Of a DNA stretch of 64,000 nt, positions 1 through 10,524 are shown one piece after another. A program made the translations under genes and the position numbers. The notes under the pieces are model-generated. The model was not told the origin of the DNA, searched no databases, and was given only the letters and a program-made list of their open reading frames with translations. Numbering within the stretch: position 1 is the stretch's first letter; every line of letters starts with the position of its first letter. This stretch comes from JABDQZ01 sp963801985 (lineage in GTDB: Bacteria > Pseudomonadota > Gammaproteobacteria > Chromatiales > Chromatiaceae). Location: the NCBI GenBank assembly GCA_963801985.1, contig CAWDGV010000015.1, forward strand, positions 1-64,000, in the 5' to 3' direction.

Positions 1-414
1 CAGGTCCGCTCCAGACTGCCGGCTATTACCCATGTTGACCATTCCGCCCGTCTACAAACCGTTAACGCCAATTCGAATCCGGGATATCATGCCTTGTTCA
101 TGGAATTTGAAAAACTGACGGGATTTCCAGTACTGGTGAATACATCCTTTAATATCCGTGGTGAGCCTGTCGTCTGCTCACCCGAAGATGCCTGGCGCTG
201 TTTCATGGGGACCGGGATGGACTACCTGGTCATCGGTAATTACCTGCTCGACAAGCAGCAACAGGCAGCTGTAGACATCAGCCAGCTAAAACCCCCACAC
301 TCTGGTCATGGACTGAATCAATGTCAACACAGGCTGACAGCAAACAATTACGAATTTTCGGGCTGGCATTATCTGCCGCCATTACCTTCTGGCTCGTTAT
401 ATACTACTGGCTGA
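1..414 (+). CDS. Carbamoyltransferase, NodU/CmcH family, C-terminal part
   Basis: The frame is open from the first base, so only the C-terminal end is present. The visible part carries the THVDHSARLQTV and VLVNTSFNIRGEP stretches typical of the C-terminal domain of NodU/CmcH O-carbamoyltransferases, which transfer a carbamoyl group from carbamoyl phosphate to a sugar or other hydroxyl. The homologous part seems to finish near the LVIGNYLLDKQ segment (around base 255). The remaining 50 or so residues are low in family character and overlap the next gene by 94 bases. An indel in the AAAACCCCC run at 288-296 would give a stop at 314-316, just before the next start codon, so the tail may be a frameshift product. 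Followed by SxtJ-like, DUF5989 and SGNH genes, a grouping seen in polysaccharide and exosortase loci. Confidence 0.8.
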   Translation, partial: QVRSRLPAITHVDHSARLQTVNANSNPGYHALFMEFEKLTGFPVLVNTSFNIRGEPVVCSPEDAWRCFMGTGMDYLVIGNYLLDKQQQAAVDISQLKPPHSGHGLNQCQHRLTANNYEFSGWHYLPPLPSGSLYTTG

Positions 415-720
415 GCGAGAACTGACCTGCTGACATTCTGGCCGGTCTGGCTGGTTATTATTTTATTAACCGATTTTGCCCTGTTTAAACCAGCCTGGCT
501 TACGGGCCTGTTCAGGGTATGGATGTTTTTCGCGGAATGGCTGAACAAGATCATTACCTACAGCCTGCTTGGCAGTATTTTCTTTGTTTTGATTACGCCA
601 ATAGCCTGGCTGCGACGCCTTTCCGGCCATGATGAATCACCAAATAAAAAATATTTGCCTGGCAGTTTCCGCGTCAAGAGTCACCCTTCCACTTCAAAGG
701 ACATGGAGCAGCCTTTCTGA
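321..720 (+). CDS. SxtJ-family small membrane protein, frameshifted
   Basis: Two overlapping frames together give one SxtJ-like protein of about 130 residues. The first frame starts at ATG 321 (MSTQADSKQLRIFGLALS) and has one membrane segment, ending at a TGA near 423. The homologous second half continues in another frame from about 422 (LTFWPVWLVIILLTDFALF) to the stop at 718-720, with the GSIFFVLITPIAWLRRL segment characteristic of the family. A one-base indel near 410-425 is required. SxtJ proteins have two to three membrane helices and no established biochemical role; they travel with carbamoyltransferases. The stop overlaps the next start (TGATG). Sequencing error or a true frameshift cannot be separated from the sequence alone. 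Confidence 0.7.
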
Positions 721-872
721 TGTTTGAGTTTCTCCACGACCTTTGGCAATTTGCCCGCAAGCATAAAAAACTCTGGATTGTACCGCTCGTCATTATCATG
801 ATGCTGGCAAGCGCGTTAATATTGTTTACGCAGGGATCCGCTATCAGTCCCTTCATTTATACCTTATTCTGA
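720..872 (+). CDS. DUF5989 family small membrane protein
   Basis: A 50-residue protein starting MFEFLHDLWQFARKHKK, with one hydrophobic helix (about residues 18-37) and the ending QGSAISPFIYTLF, which matches my memory of the DUF5989 family. Its start codon overlaps the SxtJ stop by one base, indicating translational coupling. Function is unknown. DUF5989 proteins are usually found between an SxtJ-like gene and an SGNH hydrolase in carbohydrate-modification loci, as here. Confidence 0.75.
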   Translation: MFEFLHDLWQFARKHKKLWIVPLVIIMMLASALILFTQGSAISPFIYTLF

Positions 873-879
873 AATCATT

Positions 880-2021
880 ATGACTGACACATCAAACACA
901 TTCAGGCAGAAACTGCTTGCCACGATTACCGTAGCGATCAGTATCATCTGCGGTATTTTACTGGTTGAGTACCTGCTGGACTGGTACCGGCAATCTGTTG
1001 AAAACAGTTCGCAACTTGATAATGGCATCATGCAATATCACCGAACACTTGGCTGGACACTGACTCCAGGCTGGCAGGGAAAACATCATCACCATGACTT
1101 TGATGTCAGTTACCAGCACAACAGAAAGGGATTCAGAAAGCAGCCGGATGATGAGCAGCTGGGCATTGGCAGAAAAATAGCATTACTCGGCGACAGCTTC
1201 ACTTATGGTTTCGGCGTCAACAATAATGAAACCTTCGCCGCCCAACTGGCCAAAAAAGATCCGCAAAACGTTTATCTGAATTATGGCGTACCCGGCTACA
1301 GTACCGACCAGCAGTTTTTATTAATGGGTCAGCAAAGCCTCAAACAGGGAAAAACCCAGACGATCAATCAGTATGTGCTGGTTTTTTACCTGGGCAATGA
1401 CATTCTCGATAACATGCTGGCCCACGCCTTGCAGGCCGAGCCGGCCAAACCTTATTTCCTTGCCACTGAAGGCAACCTGACACTGAAGAACATTCCAGTA
1501 CCAAGAACCCAGAAACCGGCTGCCCGAGGTCGCAAACCCTGAACGATGTTATTTTTGGCGATGAGTTGAACCAATACTACACAACGACAGATTACCTGGT
1601 ATCCAAAAGTGAAATACTCAAATGGCTGATACCAAGAACAACCAACGCAGAAGCCGAGGTCATCAATGATATTATTGCCCGCCGCCTGGCAGATAATAAA
1701 AAACTGCTGTTTACCTTACTGAAAGCCATGAATGAGGAAGCTGCCAGGCAGAATGCAGATTTCACGATTGCCATATTACCGGGAAGTTCATACATCAACT
1801 CGCCGGATTCTTATTCGTATTATTTCCAGGAGCATATCCGTAAATCAGTATTACTCATGGGTAAAAAACTGGGTATTGATACCATTGATATTGCTTCTGC
1901 ATTAAAAGCGCATTCTGAAAAGGCGCTGTATTTTCCCAATGAGCGCCACCTGACTGTAGAAGGCAACAGAATAGTCAGTGATATATTGCTTGAGTCATTA
2001 AATTCCGGGAGGAATAAGTAA
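880..2021 (+). CDS. SGNH/GDSL hydrolase, membrane-anchored, frameshifted
   Basis: An N-terminal membrane helix (about residues 12-32) is followed by the block-I motif LLGDSFTYGFGV with the nucleophile serine, and by YVLVFYLGNDI. The C-terminal part carries the catalytic-His block RHLTVEGNRIVSD. The two halves are in different frames (880-1542 and about 1503-2021), so a one-base indel lies around 1495-1520; read through, the second frame joins as NPETG...LNDVIFGDELNQYY. The full product would be about 380 residues, normal for this family. Such proteins are probable esterases or acyltransferases acting on exported sugars. Seven bases separate it from the DUF5989 gene, so it is part of the same operon. 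Confidence 0.75.
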
Positions 2022-2050
2022 CTTGGCACTTCACTCAACCAAAGAATCTC

Positions 2051-2070
2051 ATTCCCGCGAAGGCGGGAAT
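2051..2070. repeat. REP-like small palindrome
   Basis: ATTCCCGC - GAAG - GCGGGAAT is a perfect 8-bp hairpin in the 91-base gap between the SGNH hydrolase and the TPR gene. It resembles the hairpin at 12682-12701 and belongs to the palindromic GC-stem repeats scattered through the window. It could act as a weak terminator. Confidence 0.6.
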
Positions 2071-2112
2071 CCTTTGAAGCTAACTTTCTAAATTCCAGCC
2101 TTCCTACGTATA

Positions 2113-4912
2113 ATGATAATGCTCCCCAGTTTCCACGTCTTAAGACAAAAGTTTATTGCCTGTGCTCTGCTGTTTTCAAGCTGCATGCCCTTGGCAGCTG
2201 CCACCAGCCAGGGCCTGTTTTTCGAAGCCGAAAACAGCTTTTACGACAAAAATTATGAAGCAACACTGATAAAGCTTGATGAATTTTTAAAAACTAATCC
2301 TGATGATCTCGCCGCTGAAGTACTAAAGGCCAGAAGCTTTATTGCCATTGGAGAACCCGAACTGGCAATTACAACCTTTGAAAAAATACTGCAACTGGGT
2401 GCTGATGAAACTATTTTTGCCGTTGAACTGGCACGTGCCCGTAATGAAGCCAACCGTTTCAAGGACAATATCAGGCTCATTCAAGCTGACAAATTTCCGG
2501 CAGATATTGCATCAGCTCTCTATAGTGAGAAAGGCTATGCTTACCTGGGGAGTAATGAAGTACTCATGGCAGAGAAGCAGTTCAATGCTGCTATCAGGCT
2601 TGACCCGGGATCTGCCGATGCATTAACCGGCCGGGCAACCATAGCCTTGTTAAGAAAGGATTACCCCAAGGCATTTTCGCTGCTTGAAGTTGTCACCCGC
2701 AACAATCCCTTTCATCACCGCAGTCAATTTGCCATGGGATTGCTGGAACACTCCAGGCAACAGGAAAGCCTGGCTATAAATTATTATCGGAATGCTTTAA
2801 AAATCCGTCCCAATCATGCAGCTACCCGTGTCGCATTGATCAGCGCCCTGCTCGATGTTGAGGATTATTCAGCTGCAGAAACATTACTGAATAAATCAAT
2901 CAAGCTTCAGCAGTGGGTACCCCAGTATCATTACCTGGCCTACCGGCTCAATCAAAAAACCAGTCACCCGACAAAGCCTTAAACGCCTTACATGCAAGCG
3001 CAGAAATTCTCGGTCAGTTCAGCGCCCAGGATTTCAATAACAATCCTGACGACCTCTTAATGGCCGCGATGGTTTTCTATGAACTGGGAGACCTTAACGA
3101 GAGCCAGCAATTCAATGAGAAATTTCTGGAGATCAATGCAAAACACTACGGTGCAAAAAAACTCAGGGCAGCCATTCTGCTTACGCGTGGGCAATATCGA
3201 CAGGCAATAACCGAACTGCAATCCATTGTGAAGTACAACAGCAACGATGCATCAGTTTACACTGCTATTGGTGATGCTTACATGGGAGCAAACTCTACCC
3301 GACAGCGGTAAAATCCTACAAGGAGGCATTACTGGTCCAACCGGGCTCTGCAGCCATCCATCAGCGCCTGGCCTTTAGCTACTATATCAATGGCGATATC
3401 AGTAACTCCCTTTACCATTCTGACCTGGCATCCCAGCTAGGTGGTAACAATAACCCGCTTTTTTTAGCTCTGGTATATCACACCAGTGGCAATGATAAAA
3501 AAGCAAAACAGCTCATTGATAACTACCTGGAGAAACACCAATCAAGCAACCTGGCTAAAAATTTCAAGGCAGCAATTTCACTTAATGATGAAAACCAGGA
3601 TGCAGTCGGCATGCTTCTCGATTCCATTCTGGAAAATTCACCCGGGAATTTAATTGCCTCACTCAACAAGGCAACAACTTTACGTATTCAGAATAACGTT
3701 ACTGACAGCAACGAGCTTCTCAAGAGCCTGAACGACAGTCCGGAGAAGTTTTTTAACCAGGCTGTCAATGCTGATGCCATTGGCAACCCGAATGAAGCCA
3801 TTCGCTTCATGCTTAAAATCAATCTATGGAAAGACCCTAACCTGAAGTGGAGCCTGTTTCTGCTTGACCTTTATATCAAAACAGGTCAGATCACAGGGGC
3901 AGAAGCGTTACATCAGCAGATTAACCGATACTTTCCACGCAACCCTTTATTATTAATACGTATTGCCCAGCTTGAAACTCTGAAAGCAGAAAAAACCGGT
4001 GCCAGGGTAGCGTTAACAGCCGCTACGACCAATGCCGGTTACAACCCGGCGATTTTATACAGCATTGCCATTCAGCAGGTTAACAACGCTTTTTACAAGG
4101 ATGCCATCTGGTCTCTGGAAAAGGCACTTATCACCTCGCCCAATAACCACAACCTGCTTAACCTGTTGGCACGTACGCAGGTGCTCAATAAAGAGTTTCA
4201 AAAAGCATTACAGACGACTGAACGACTACTGGGAAACCACCCGCAGTCCTTAGCCGGAAAAATCCTGCTGGCTGATATTGAATATTCCCAGGGACATTAT
4301 GCCAATGCCATAGCTGAATACCATTCTCTACTGCAGGCATACCAGACTCCTGAACTTGCAGTCAGTGTTGCACGCAGCTATCAGCACATGAACAGGACAA
4401 CACAGGCAATCAGCTTTCTCAAGCAATGGGACAAGTTATTACCCGATAGCCCACTAATCAAATGGCAACTGGCACAATACCTGTTAATGGAAAACAAGAA
4501 AGATGCTGCATTGACTGTTTTCAGGCAACTGGAAAAACTTCTACCCCGGGATGCCATGGTAATGAACAATATTGCCAACCTGTTACTCGAGCAGAATAAA
4601 GAAGATGCGAAGCTTTATGCTGAAAAAGCCCTGTCTCTAAAACCCAATGACTCCAGAATTATCGACACTTATGGCTGGATAATTTTAAAAACCGGGCAAC
4701 ATAGCGAAGCTTTACGCTATCTTCGTGATGCCGTCTCACGTGATAATTCCTCTTCCGTTATCCATTATCACCTGGGCGTCGCATTGCAACTGAACCAAAA
4801 AACCAGGGAAGCCATAAAACACCTGGAAACAGCACTTAAAGGCAAGCTTGACCTGGCCACTTTAAATGATGCGGAAAAACGTCTGAAATCACTATTAAAG
4901 GACGCCTCATAA
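2113..4912 (+). CDS. PEP-CTERM system TPR protein, PrsT-like, with two frameshifts
   Basis: Three consecutive frames (2113-2982, about 2960-3305, about 3296-4912) join into one protein of about 930 residues. It starts with a signal peptide (FIACALLFSSCMPLAAA) and then consists of tandem TPR units throughout, including the DTYGWIILKTGQHSEALRYL unit near the C terminus. This length and layout match the PrsT-type TPR proteins of exosortase/PEP-CTERM loci. Indels near 2960-2980 and 3290-3300 break the frame; neither lies in a long homopolymer. Start chosen at ATG 2113 (ATG 2119 is equally possible; no clear ribosome site). The role is inferred as a periplasmic scaffold for matrix protein or polysaccharide export. 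Not closely similar to the second copy at 5523-8336. Confidence 0.75.
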
Positions 4913-5460
4913 TGTCAGCCTTTACCATGACAATAAAAGTACAAAAAATATTACAGTTCGGCATTATTCTCGCAACCAGCGCATTCATCTGCAGTTCGAT
5001 GAATGCTGAAATGGCCATGTGGTCAGATGAACTCAGTAAAAGCGATAACAGTCGATACCTGACACAAACAACGGCACCCGCAGGCTATCTGCCCACGACA
5101 CCGGATTTTTACAATCCTGACGGTTCATCTGGAAGAAAAATCAATTACAACGATTTTCTTCTGATGAAAATAAATGGCACAGATATTGAACTTGGCGCAA
5201 TCAAGAACAACCCGGCCTGGAGCGGCACCACCGGCGTCATCCACAAGCTCATGACATTCAGCATGAGCAACCAGGATTTCCCACTGGAAATCAGGCAGAT
5301 TAACGATCCCTGGGAAGTTGTTGAACCGCGGCTGTCAAACTGGCACCAGGTAGCAAATATCGGCCGGACTGATGACAAGACTGGGGATAATCTTTACTGG
5401 ATTACCTCAACAATTCGATTGAGAAACATGTTTCATCGCTATAAAGAAACGTCCAGATAA
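4912..5460 (+). CDS. Hypothetical exported protein
   Basis: A 182-residue protein whose start overlaps the TPR gene stop by one base (TAATG), so it is probably translated with it. An N-terminal hydrophobic segment (about residues 12-30) looks like a signal peptide. The rest is polar with aromatic residues and no cysteines beyond the leader. I do not recognise a family. ATG 4927 would give a more usual signal-peptide start. The position suggests a secreted component of the same matrix locus. It is followed by a strong bidirectional hairpin. Confidence 0.6.
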   Translation: MSAFTMTIKVQKILQFGIILATSAFICSSMNAEMAMWSDELSKSDNSRYLTQTTAPAGYLPTTPDFYNPDGSSGRKINYNDFLLMKINGTDIELGAIKNNPAWSGTTGVIHKLMTFSMSNQDFPLEIRQINDPWEVVEPRLSNWHQVANIGRTDDKTGDNLYWITSTIRLRNMFHRYKETSR

Positions 5461-5483
5461 ATCATCTATATAGGATATGAGAG

Positions 5484-5520
5484 TTGCAGGTCGGCTCAAG
5501 CAAATAGAGCCGACCTGCAA
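5484..5520. terminator. Perfect 14-bp hairpin between convergent genes
   Basis: TTGCAGGTCGGCTC pairs perfectly with GAGCCGACCTGCAA around a 9-base loop. It sits in the 62-base gap between two convergent operons, so it probably terminates both. There is no long T run. Confidence 0.7.
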
Positions 5521-5522
5521 TA

Positions 5523-8336
5523 CTACTTAAGCTTGTTTAACAACTGATCAACATCTTTTTTCAGATCAGCTGACATTTTCAGTTTCCTGGCCTGTTGAAG
5601 TTCCTTGAAAGCCTGTTCCTTGCGGCCCTGCTCGGCCAATGCATAAGCCAGGTGATAACGAATCAACGGGGAACGTGACTGTCTTAATGAAGCATCCCTT
5701 AAAATACGCGTACCTTCACTGAGCTTGCCGTTATTAACCAGCACCCAGCCATAGGTATCACCTACAGAAGGATTATCACTGGCAAGTTCATAGGCTTGCT
5801 CTGCATACTCAAGAGCTGCTGAAGCATCAGATTTTAATAACACCAATGCCAGGTTATTCAAAGCGGCAAGATCTTTGGGGTTGCGCTCAAGCACCTTGCG
5901 ATACTGCGCTGCCGCTCCATCAAACTGACCTACAGTCTGATATTCCATTGCCAGTAACATGCGCGCAGTACGGCTGCCGGAAGCATTAATGGCATCATTA
6001 AGCACCAACTGCACCTGGTCCGCCTGACCACTTTGTTTTAAAGCCCGTACCAGCTTAACCAGTACAGCATTTCCCAGCCCCGCTTTCTTATAAGCAAAAA
6101 CGGCTTTATTAGCATCACCGGAACGCATTTCAATGTCGCCCAGCAATTCATGACCAAGTTGACTCGATGGATTCAGGTTTAACAATATGCCGACCTGTTT
6201 ACGTGCAGCTGCCAGCTGACCTTTGGCAAGCTCAACACGAACCAGCATGGCACGTGCAGCGAAATGTTTAGGTTGCACAGATAAAGCATTATTCAAGGCA
6301 AAACGCGCATTGCTTCATCACCAATAGTCATCAGGGAACGGGAAATTTTCACCTGGAGGTCAGGATTTCCTTCTGCCTGTTCAACCGCTTTTTTCAGTAT
6401 CTTTTCCGCCTGCTCATCCTTTCCGGTTGCGATATAGATACGACCAAGTAATTCTTTGTAGACTGCTGAATTAGGGTTTTCTTCAACCAATTTCAGGCCA
6501 ACTCATAAGCCGATCATATTTTTTTAAAAGCAAATAAGTCTCAGCAAGCTCTTCTGAAACAGACTTATTATTAGGTTTATCCAAGGGATAATGATCTGCA
6601 GTCTCTTATTGCCTGATCGAATCTGGCCCTTCTGTTTCTCTAATCTTGCAAGCTCCGGGTTGCCATTACAGTGTTTAGGCTGATTCTGCAATATGTCTTG
6701 ATAGATTTCACTCGGCTTTATGTAGTTACCAGTATATTGTTCTAATTTGCAAGGTTGAATTCTGCTTCAGAAAACCCTCTAAATTGCCTTAACAAATTTT
6801 CAAATGACCTCTCTGGCCTCATGTAATTTTACCCTGAGCTACCTGAATACCACCCAACTGATTTAGCACATCTGGTTTATTACCATGCTTCTCCTAGAAC
6901 GGGCCTCAGAACTATCCATCGCATTATCCGGATCACCGTTGCGCAAATACATTAGAGATAATTTCCCTCTTAAGGGTACATTATCAGGATATTTGTTTAG
7001 TAACTCATTAAACAGGTCAATCCCTGCCAAGTAATTGTGCGTATGCAGAAAAATTGAAGCAATGTGAAATGCAACTGCCAATTCTAATTCTTTTCATCGC
7101 TGTTACATAATGCAATAGGGCCTCAGGATAATTACCAAGTCGCTCGTATGATTCTGCCGTTGTTAATAAAAGCCTGAAAATTTCAGGTGCGTTACGATTC
7201 AATAGAGGTCTTAAAATTTCTATGGCTTTTTCATATTTATCTAATCTGAACAGATGAATTCGCATAAATTTTCTTTCGATCTACATCCAGTCTTCCAATA
7301 CAACTCCAGCTTCTCAAAAAGTTTAACAGCTTTTTGATGTTCTCCGTTCAAGCTGAAATCGTCGCAACCATTGTCTTTGATTTCTGGATTAGCATCCATT
7401 TGCTCTTGGGTTACTGCCGAAATCAGCGCAAAAGCTTCTTCTAAGGCCTTAGCTGCATTCGACATCATTACCAAGCTGAGAATACGCCAACACCTGAAAA
7501 AAGGGAAAACGAGGGGTCCCAGGAAAACTTATTCTTATAGTGACTGAATAAATTGGATTGCCTGCCTTCATATTGTTGCAGCGTTCTCAGCAGTAATGAA
7601 GCAGTTCTGATAGCTGCTGTAAAATGGTATGGATCAAGTAACAGCACATGTTGGTAATGCCTTAGTGCTTCATCTAAGTTGAGCTTCAGAACTGCAATTG
7701 TTGCTTTTACTAGCCAACCTTCAACAGATGAAGGAGAGTCAATAACAATTTTTTCAGCACTGTTGCTTTGCTGTTTCAAAATCACCTGTATTTCAAAGAC
7801 AAGCATTGCTTTACCAGTCAATGCTTTTAAATTACCAGGTTCAAGCTTTAGGCTCTGATTAAAATATTTATCAGCATTCATAGGTGTTATTTAATTCTAG
7901 TTCAGCGCAAGGCCCATCCGATTATAAATCTGGGAATGATAATCTCAGTGTAAATCTCTGGTTTAGCTTCCTTTAAAACTTCAATCATATATGCGCCTGT
8001 AACATATAGGTATCTAGTAATGGGATAATAACAAGGTTTTTATCAGCACCAAGACTGTCTGCTTCCAGTAATTCCTTTTCAGCTCCGCACCATTACCAAC
8101 ATCTTAAACGGGTTTTCCAAGTAATATACGGGCAGGTAAAAGATCAGGCAGCCAGTTGAATGCATTTTTCAGTTCAATTTCTGCACTTACTAAATCATCT
8201 TTATAAAAATGTTCTATCGCAGTTCATAATATTCTGAAGCTTTTTCCTGATTTGATTCCGCTAAAACTACATGCGTGAACAAACTAGAAATACGAAAGTC
8301 GAGAAAAAATGCTCTTGAAATACGGGATCGATTCAT
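5523..8336 (-). pseudogene. Second PrsT-like TPR gene, multiply frameshifted
   Basis: Read on the minus strand, from ATG at 8336 (MNRSRISRAFF) down to the stop at 5523, the sequence encodes TPR repeats in at least six successive frames: 7468-7881, 7241-7474, 7017-7265, 6863-7081, 6293-6490 and 5523-6296, with further breaks between 8220 and 7900 and between 6860 and 6490. The N-terminal part (DLVSAEIELKNAFNW...LPARILLGK) and the C-terminal DTYGWVLVNNGKLSEGTRIL unit are typical of PrsT-type proteins, and the total span (2.8 kb) equals a full-length gene. In-frame nonsense codons not explained by indels are scarce, so either very recent decay or poor sequence quality is likely. Only the last 258 codons form one clean frame. 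Confidence 0.7.
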
Positions 8337-8425
8337 AACAACAGCTCGAGGAAGGTGATTAATTTTAGTAAATAGAAAAAAATCTTAAAAACTCTTCGAG
8401 AGTATAACAAAAGTTTAAAAACAAA

Positions 8426-8458
8426 AAAAAGCGCCGCTCATAATGAGTGGCGCTTTTT
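8426..8458 (-). terminator. Rho-independent terminator of the PEP-CTERM gene
   Basis: AAAAAGCGCCGCTCA pairs with TGAGTGGCGCTTTTT around a TAA loop, with one G-T wobble. On the minus strand the stem is followed by a U run. It lies 45 bases past the stop of the PEP-CTERM gene and before the TPR pseudogene start. Confidence 0.75.
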
Positions 8459-8502
8459 AATTCGAACCAAACTATGTCTAAAATGAGTTCTAAATTGTAG
8501 CT

Positions 8503-9380
8503 TTAATCTTTACGACGAAACTTCGGAGCAAGAAGACCAAAAGTCAATAGCGTAAGAACAGCAGGGGCCGGAACTTCACCTGGTGGAGCCAGGCTTACTC
8601 CAAACTCCCTTCAATGATATCGTTACCACATGGTAACAGCCCAACGAAAACCTAAGCAAAAGTCATTTTTCGCGTATTGAAATCCAAGATCATCAACCGC
8701 CATCCTATACGTCAGAAGATGATCAATTCCACCAGCAAAACTGTTATTGTACTGACCACACCTATCAAGAGCGTACATAATTCGTCAATCAAAGTATCAA
8801 CCAATCCAAGATTAAGAGCATCAGGACCTGCTACTAATCAGCTACCTTGCCGATAAGTACCAGAATCATCCTTTCTTACAAGAACGCCTGCCCACACCTA
8901 CCATTGGTACAACAGGTCTCTCTGAGCATCTATCAGATCAGTTTCCCATCTAAAATCTCAAGATTTCATTACTGGTATCAAAAGCATATTCCCAATCAAA
9001 GGAACTACCAGGATTCATCACGATATCCATCATCATTGGCATATGGATCACTACCAATACGATTCAGAGCGTCTGTACCATAATCCTCTACGCTTACGAA
9101 TAAGTCACCATAATCTACGTTCGAATTGGTAACCTTCGTATGTAATCAGTTAAAACATGAGATCTCAAGTACACTGAACATTGTCGGTCAGTCGAGCTCG
9201 ACATCCATCCAGTAAATTCGTATTGTATGCACCACCAAAAACATCTGAACTGGAATCGATCCAGATCCCGTAATACCACCACCATATAAGTATCTATCAT
9301 CCATAAAGGCCGCAGATACATCGCCGATGAACGACAAGCTAACGACTCCAGCAAGGACATATTTAAATTGTTTTTTTCAT
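8503..9380 (-). pseudogene. PEP-CTERM sorting-domain protein, multiply frameshifted
   Basis: On the minus strand an ATG at 9380 begins MKKT and, after a shift, a signal peptide (KYVLAGVVSLSFIGDVSAA). The last 20 or so codons, ending at 8503, read GEVPAPAVLTLLTFGLLAP followed by KFRRKD: a Pro-rich sorting motif, a hydrophobic helix and a basic tail, which is the PEP-CTERM architecture recognised by exosortase. Between these ends the frame is broken several times, and repeated Gly/Ser/Asp-rich stretches can be read in all three frames. The intact protein would be about 290 residues. It would be a secreted surface or matrix protein, and its presence explains the PrsT-like neighbours. The 258 bases from 9381 to 9638 are AT-rich and hold no gene. 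Confidence 0.65.
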
Positions 9381-9638
9381 CCCAAAATCTCCAGAAGGAT
9401 TACTTAAATTTATTACTGATATACATATATACAATAAATATGCCAATAATTATTTTTATTTATTTTCAATAGGTTATCATCCCTAACTTTTAATTCCCAT
9501 GCAAACTGTAAAATTACCTGACAGTCATTTGTTCGCCTTGGGTGCTCATCTCATAAGCATAGGTTTCTTAATTTCTGGTAAGAAATAACCTGGCACTGTA
9601 TAAATCTGGCAATCAACTGGCCGCATTCTACCTCATTC

Positions 9639-10505
9639 ATGCACTGGCTCACCACTACCCTGCTCTGCGCTCTGGCTTTGGCCGCTTCGGATGCTGTTGC
9701 CAAGAAAAAGCTGCCCCACCTGGATATTGCCTCGCTGACGCTGATTCGTCTCGGATTGACTGGCCTGTTAATGCTTCCGGTGGCTTTCAGCGCACCCCTG
9801 CCTGATTTACCGCTGGATTTCTGGCTATGGATGGCCATCCTGGTTCCGGCGGAGATTGCTGCCATGTATCTTTACATGAAAGCCATCCGCGACTACCCTT
9901 TGTCGCTGACGGTCCCCTATCTTTCATTTACACCGGTTTTCGCGATTCTTACCGCCTGGCTGTTTCTGGGTGAAGAAATCAGCCTTTCCGGTTTTATGGG
10001 TATCTTTTTAATCATTGCCGGGGCATGGCTTCTTAACGTTCCTGAAACAGGTAAAATCTCGCTGCGCCGGATTTTGGAGCCTTTTAAAGCAATTGTAAAA
10101 AATGCCGGCTCTCGTTTCATGTTGCTGGCGGCAATTATCTACAGTTTCACTGCCAGCGGCGGCAAATTGGTACTGGCCTACATGCCGGCTGAGCAGTTTG
10201 GCAGTTTTTACTTTGCTTCTGTTGGCATCGCTGCGATTTTGCTTTTCGGCAAAAGCAGCGTACCGGTCATTCGTCAAAACCTGTTACCCAGTTTCATCGT
10301 GGCTGCATTAATGGCAGTCATGGTTTACCTGCATTTCCTGGCACTTGAACAGGTTGAGGTGGCCTACATGATCTCGGTAAAACGTACCAGCCTGTTGTTT
10401 GGCATCATTTTCGGTGTGTTGTTTTTTAAAGAAAGGCATCTAGCGATGCATTTGTTTGCCGCCAGCCTGATGCTGGCTGGTGTATTCGTCATCGGGGTTT
10501 TATGA
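9639..10505 (+). CDS. EamA/DMT family transporter
   Basis: A 288-residue very hydrophobic protein with about ten predicted membrane helices in two halves, the usual EamA duplication. A conserved acidic-glycine segment (AWLFLGEEISLSGFMGIFLIIAGAWLL) closes the first half, and VLFFKERHLAMHLFAASLMLAGVF closes the second. It is a drug/metabolite-type inner-membrane permease; the substrate cannot be told. It is the first clean gene after the frameshifted region, and stands alone. Start at ATG 9639; no strong ribosome site is seen. Confidence 0.8.
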   Translation: MHWLTTTLLCALALAASDAVAKKKLPHLDIASLTLIRLGLTGLLMLPVAFSAPLPDLPLDFWLWMAILVPAEIAAMYLYMKAIRDYPLSLTVPYLSFTPVFAILTAWLFLGEEISLSGFMGIFLIIAGAWLLNVPETGKISLRRILEPFKAIVKNAGSRFMLLAAIIYSFTASGGKLVLAYMPAEQFGSFYFASVGIAAILLFGKSSVPVIRQNLLPSFIVAALMAVMVYLHFLALEQVEVAYMISVKRTSLLFGIIFGVLFFKERHLAMHLFAASLMLAGVFVIGVL

Positions 10506-10524
10506 CAATTGCGCGGCTAGATGA

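Noticed and set aside
8847..9083. 78-codon plus-strand frame
   Set aside because: It lies opposite the frameshifted PEP-CTERM gene, whose signal peptide and sorting tail explain the minus strand better.
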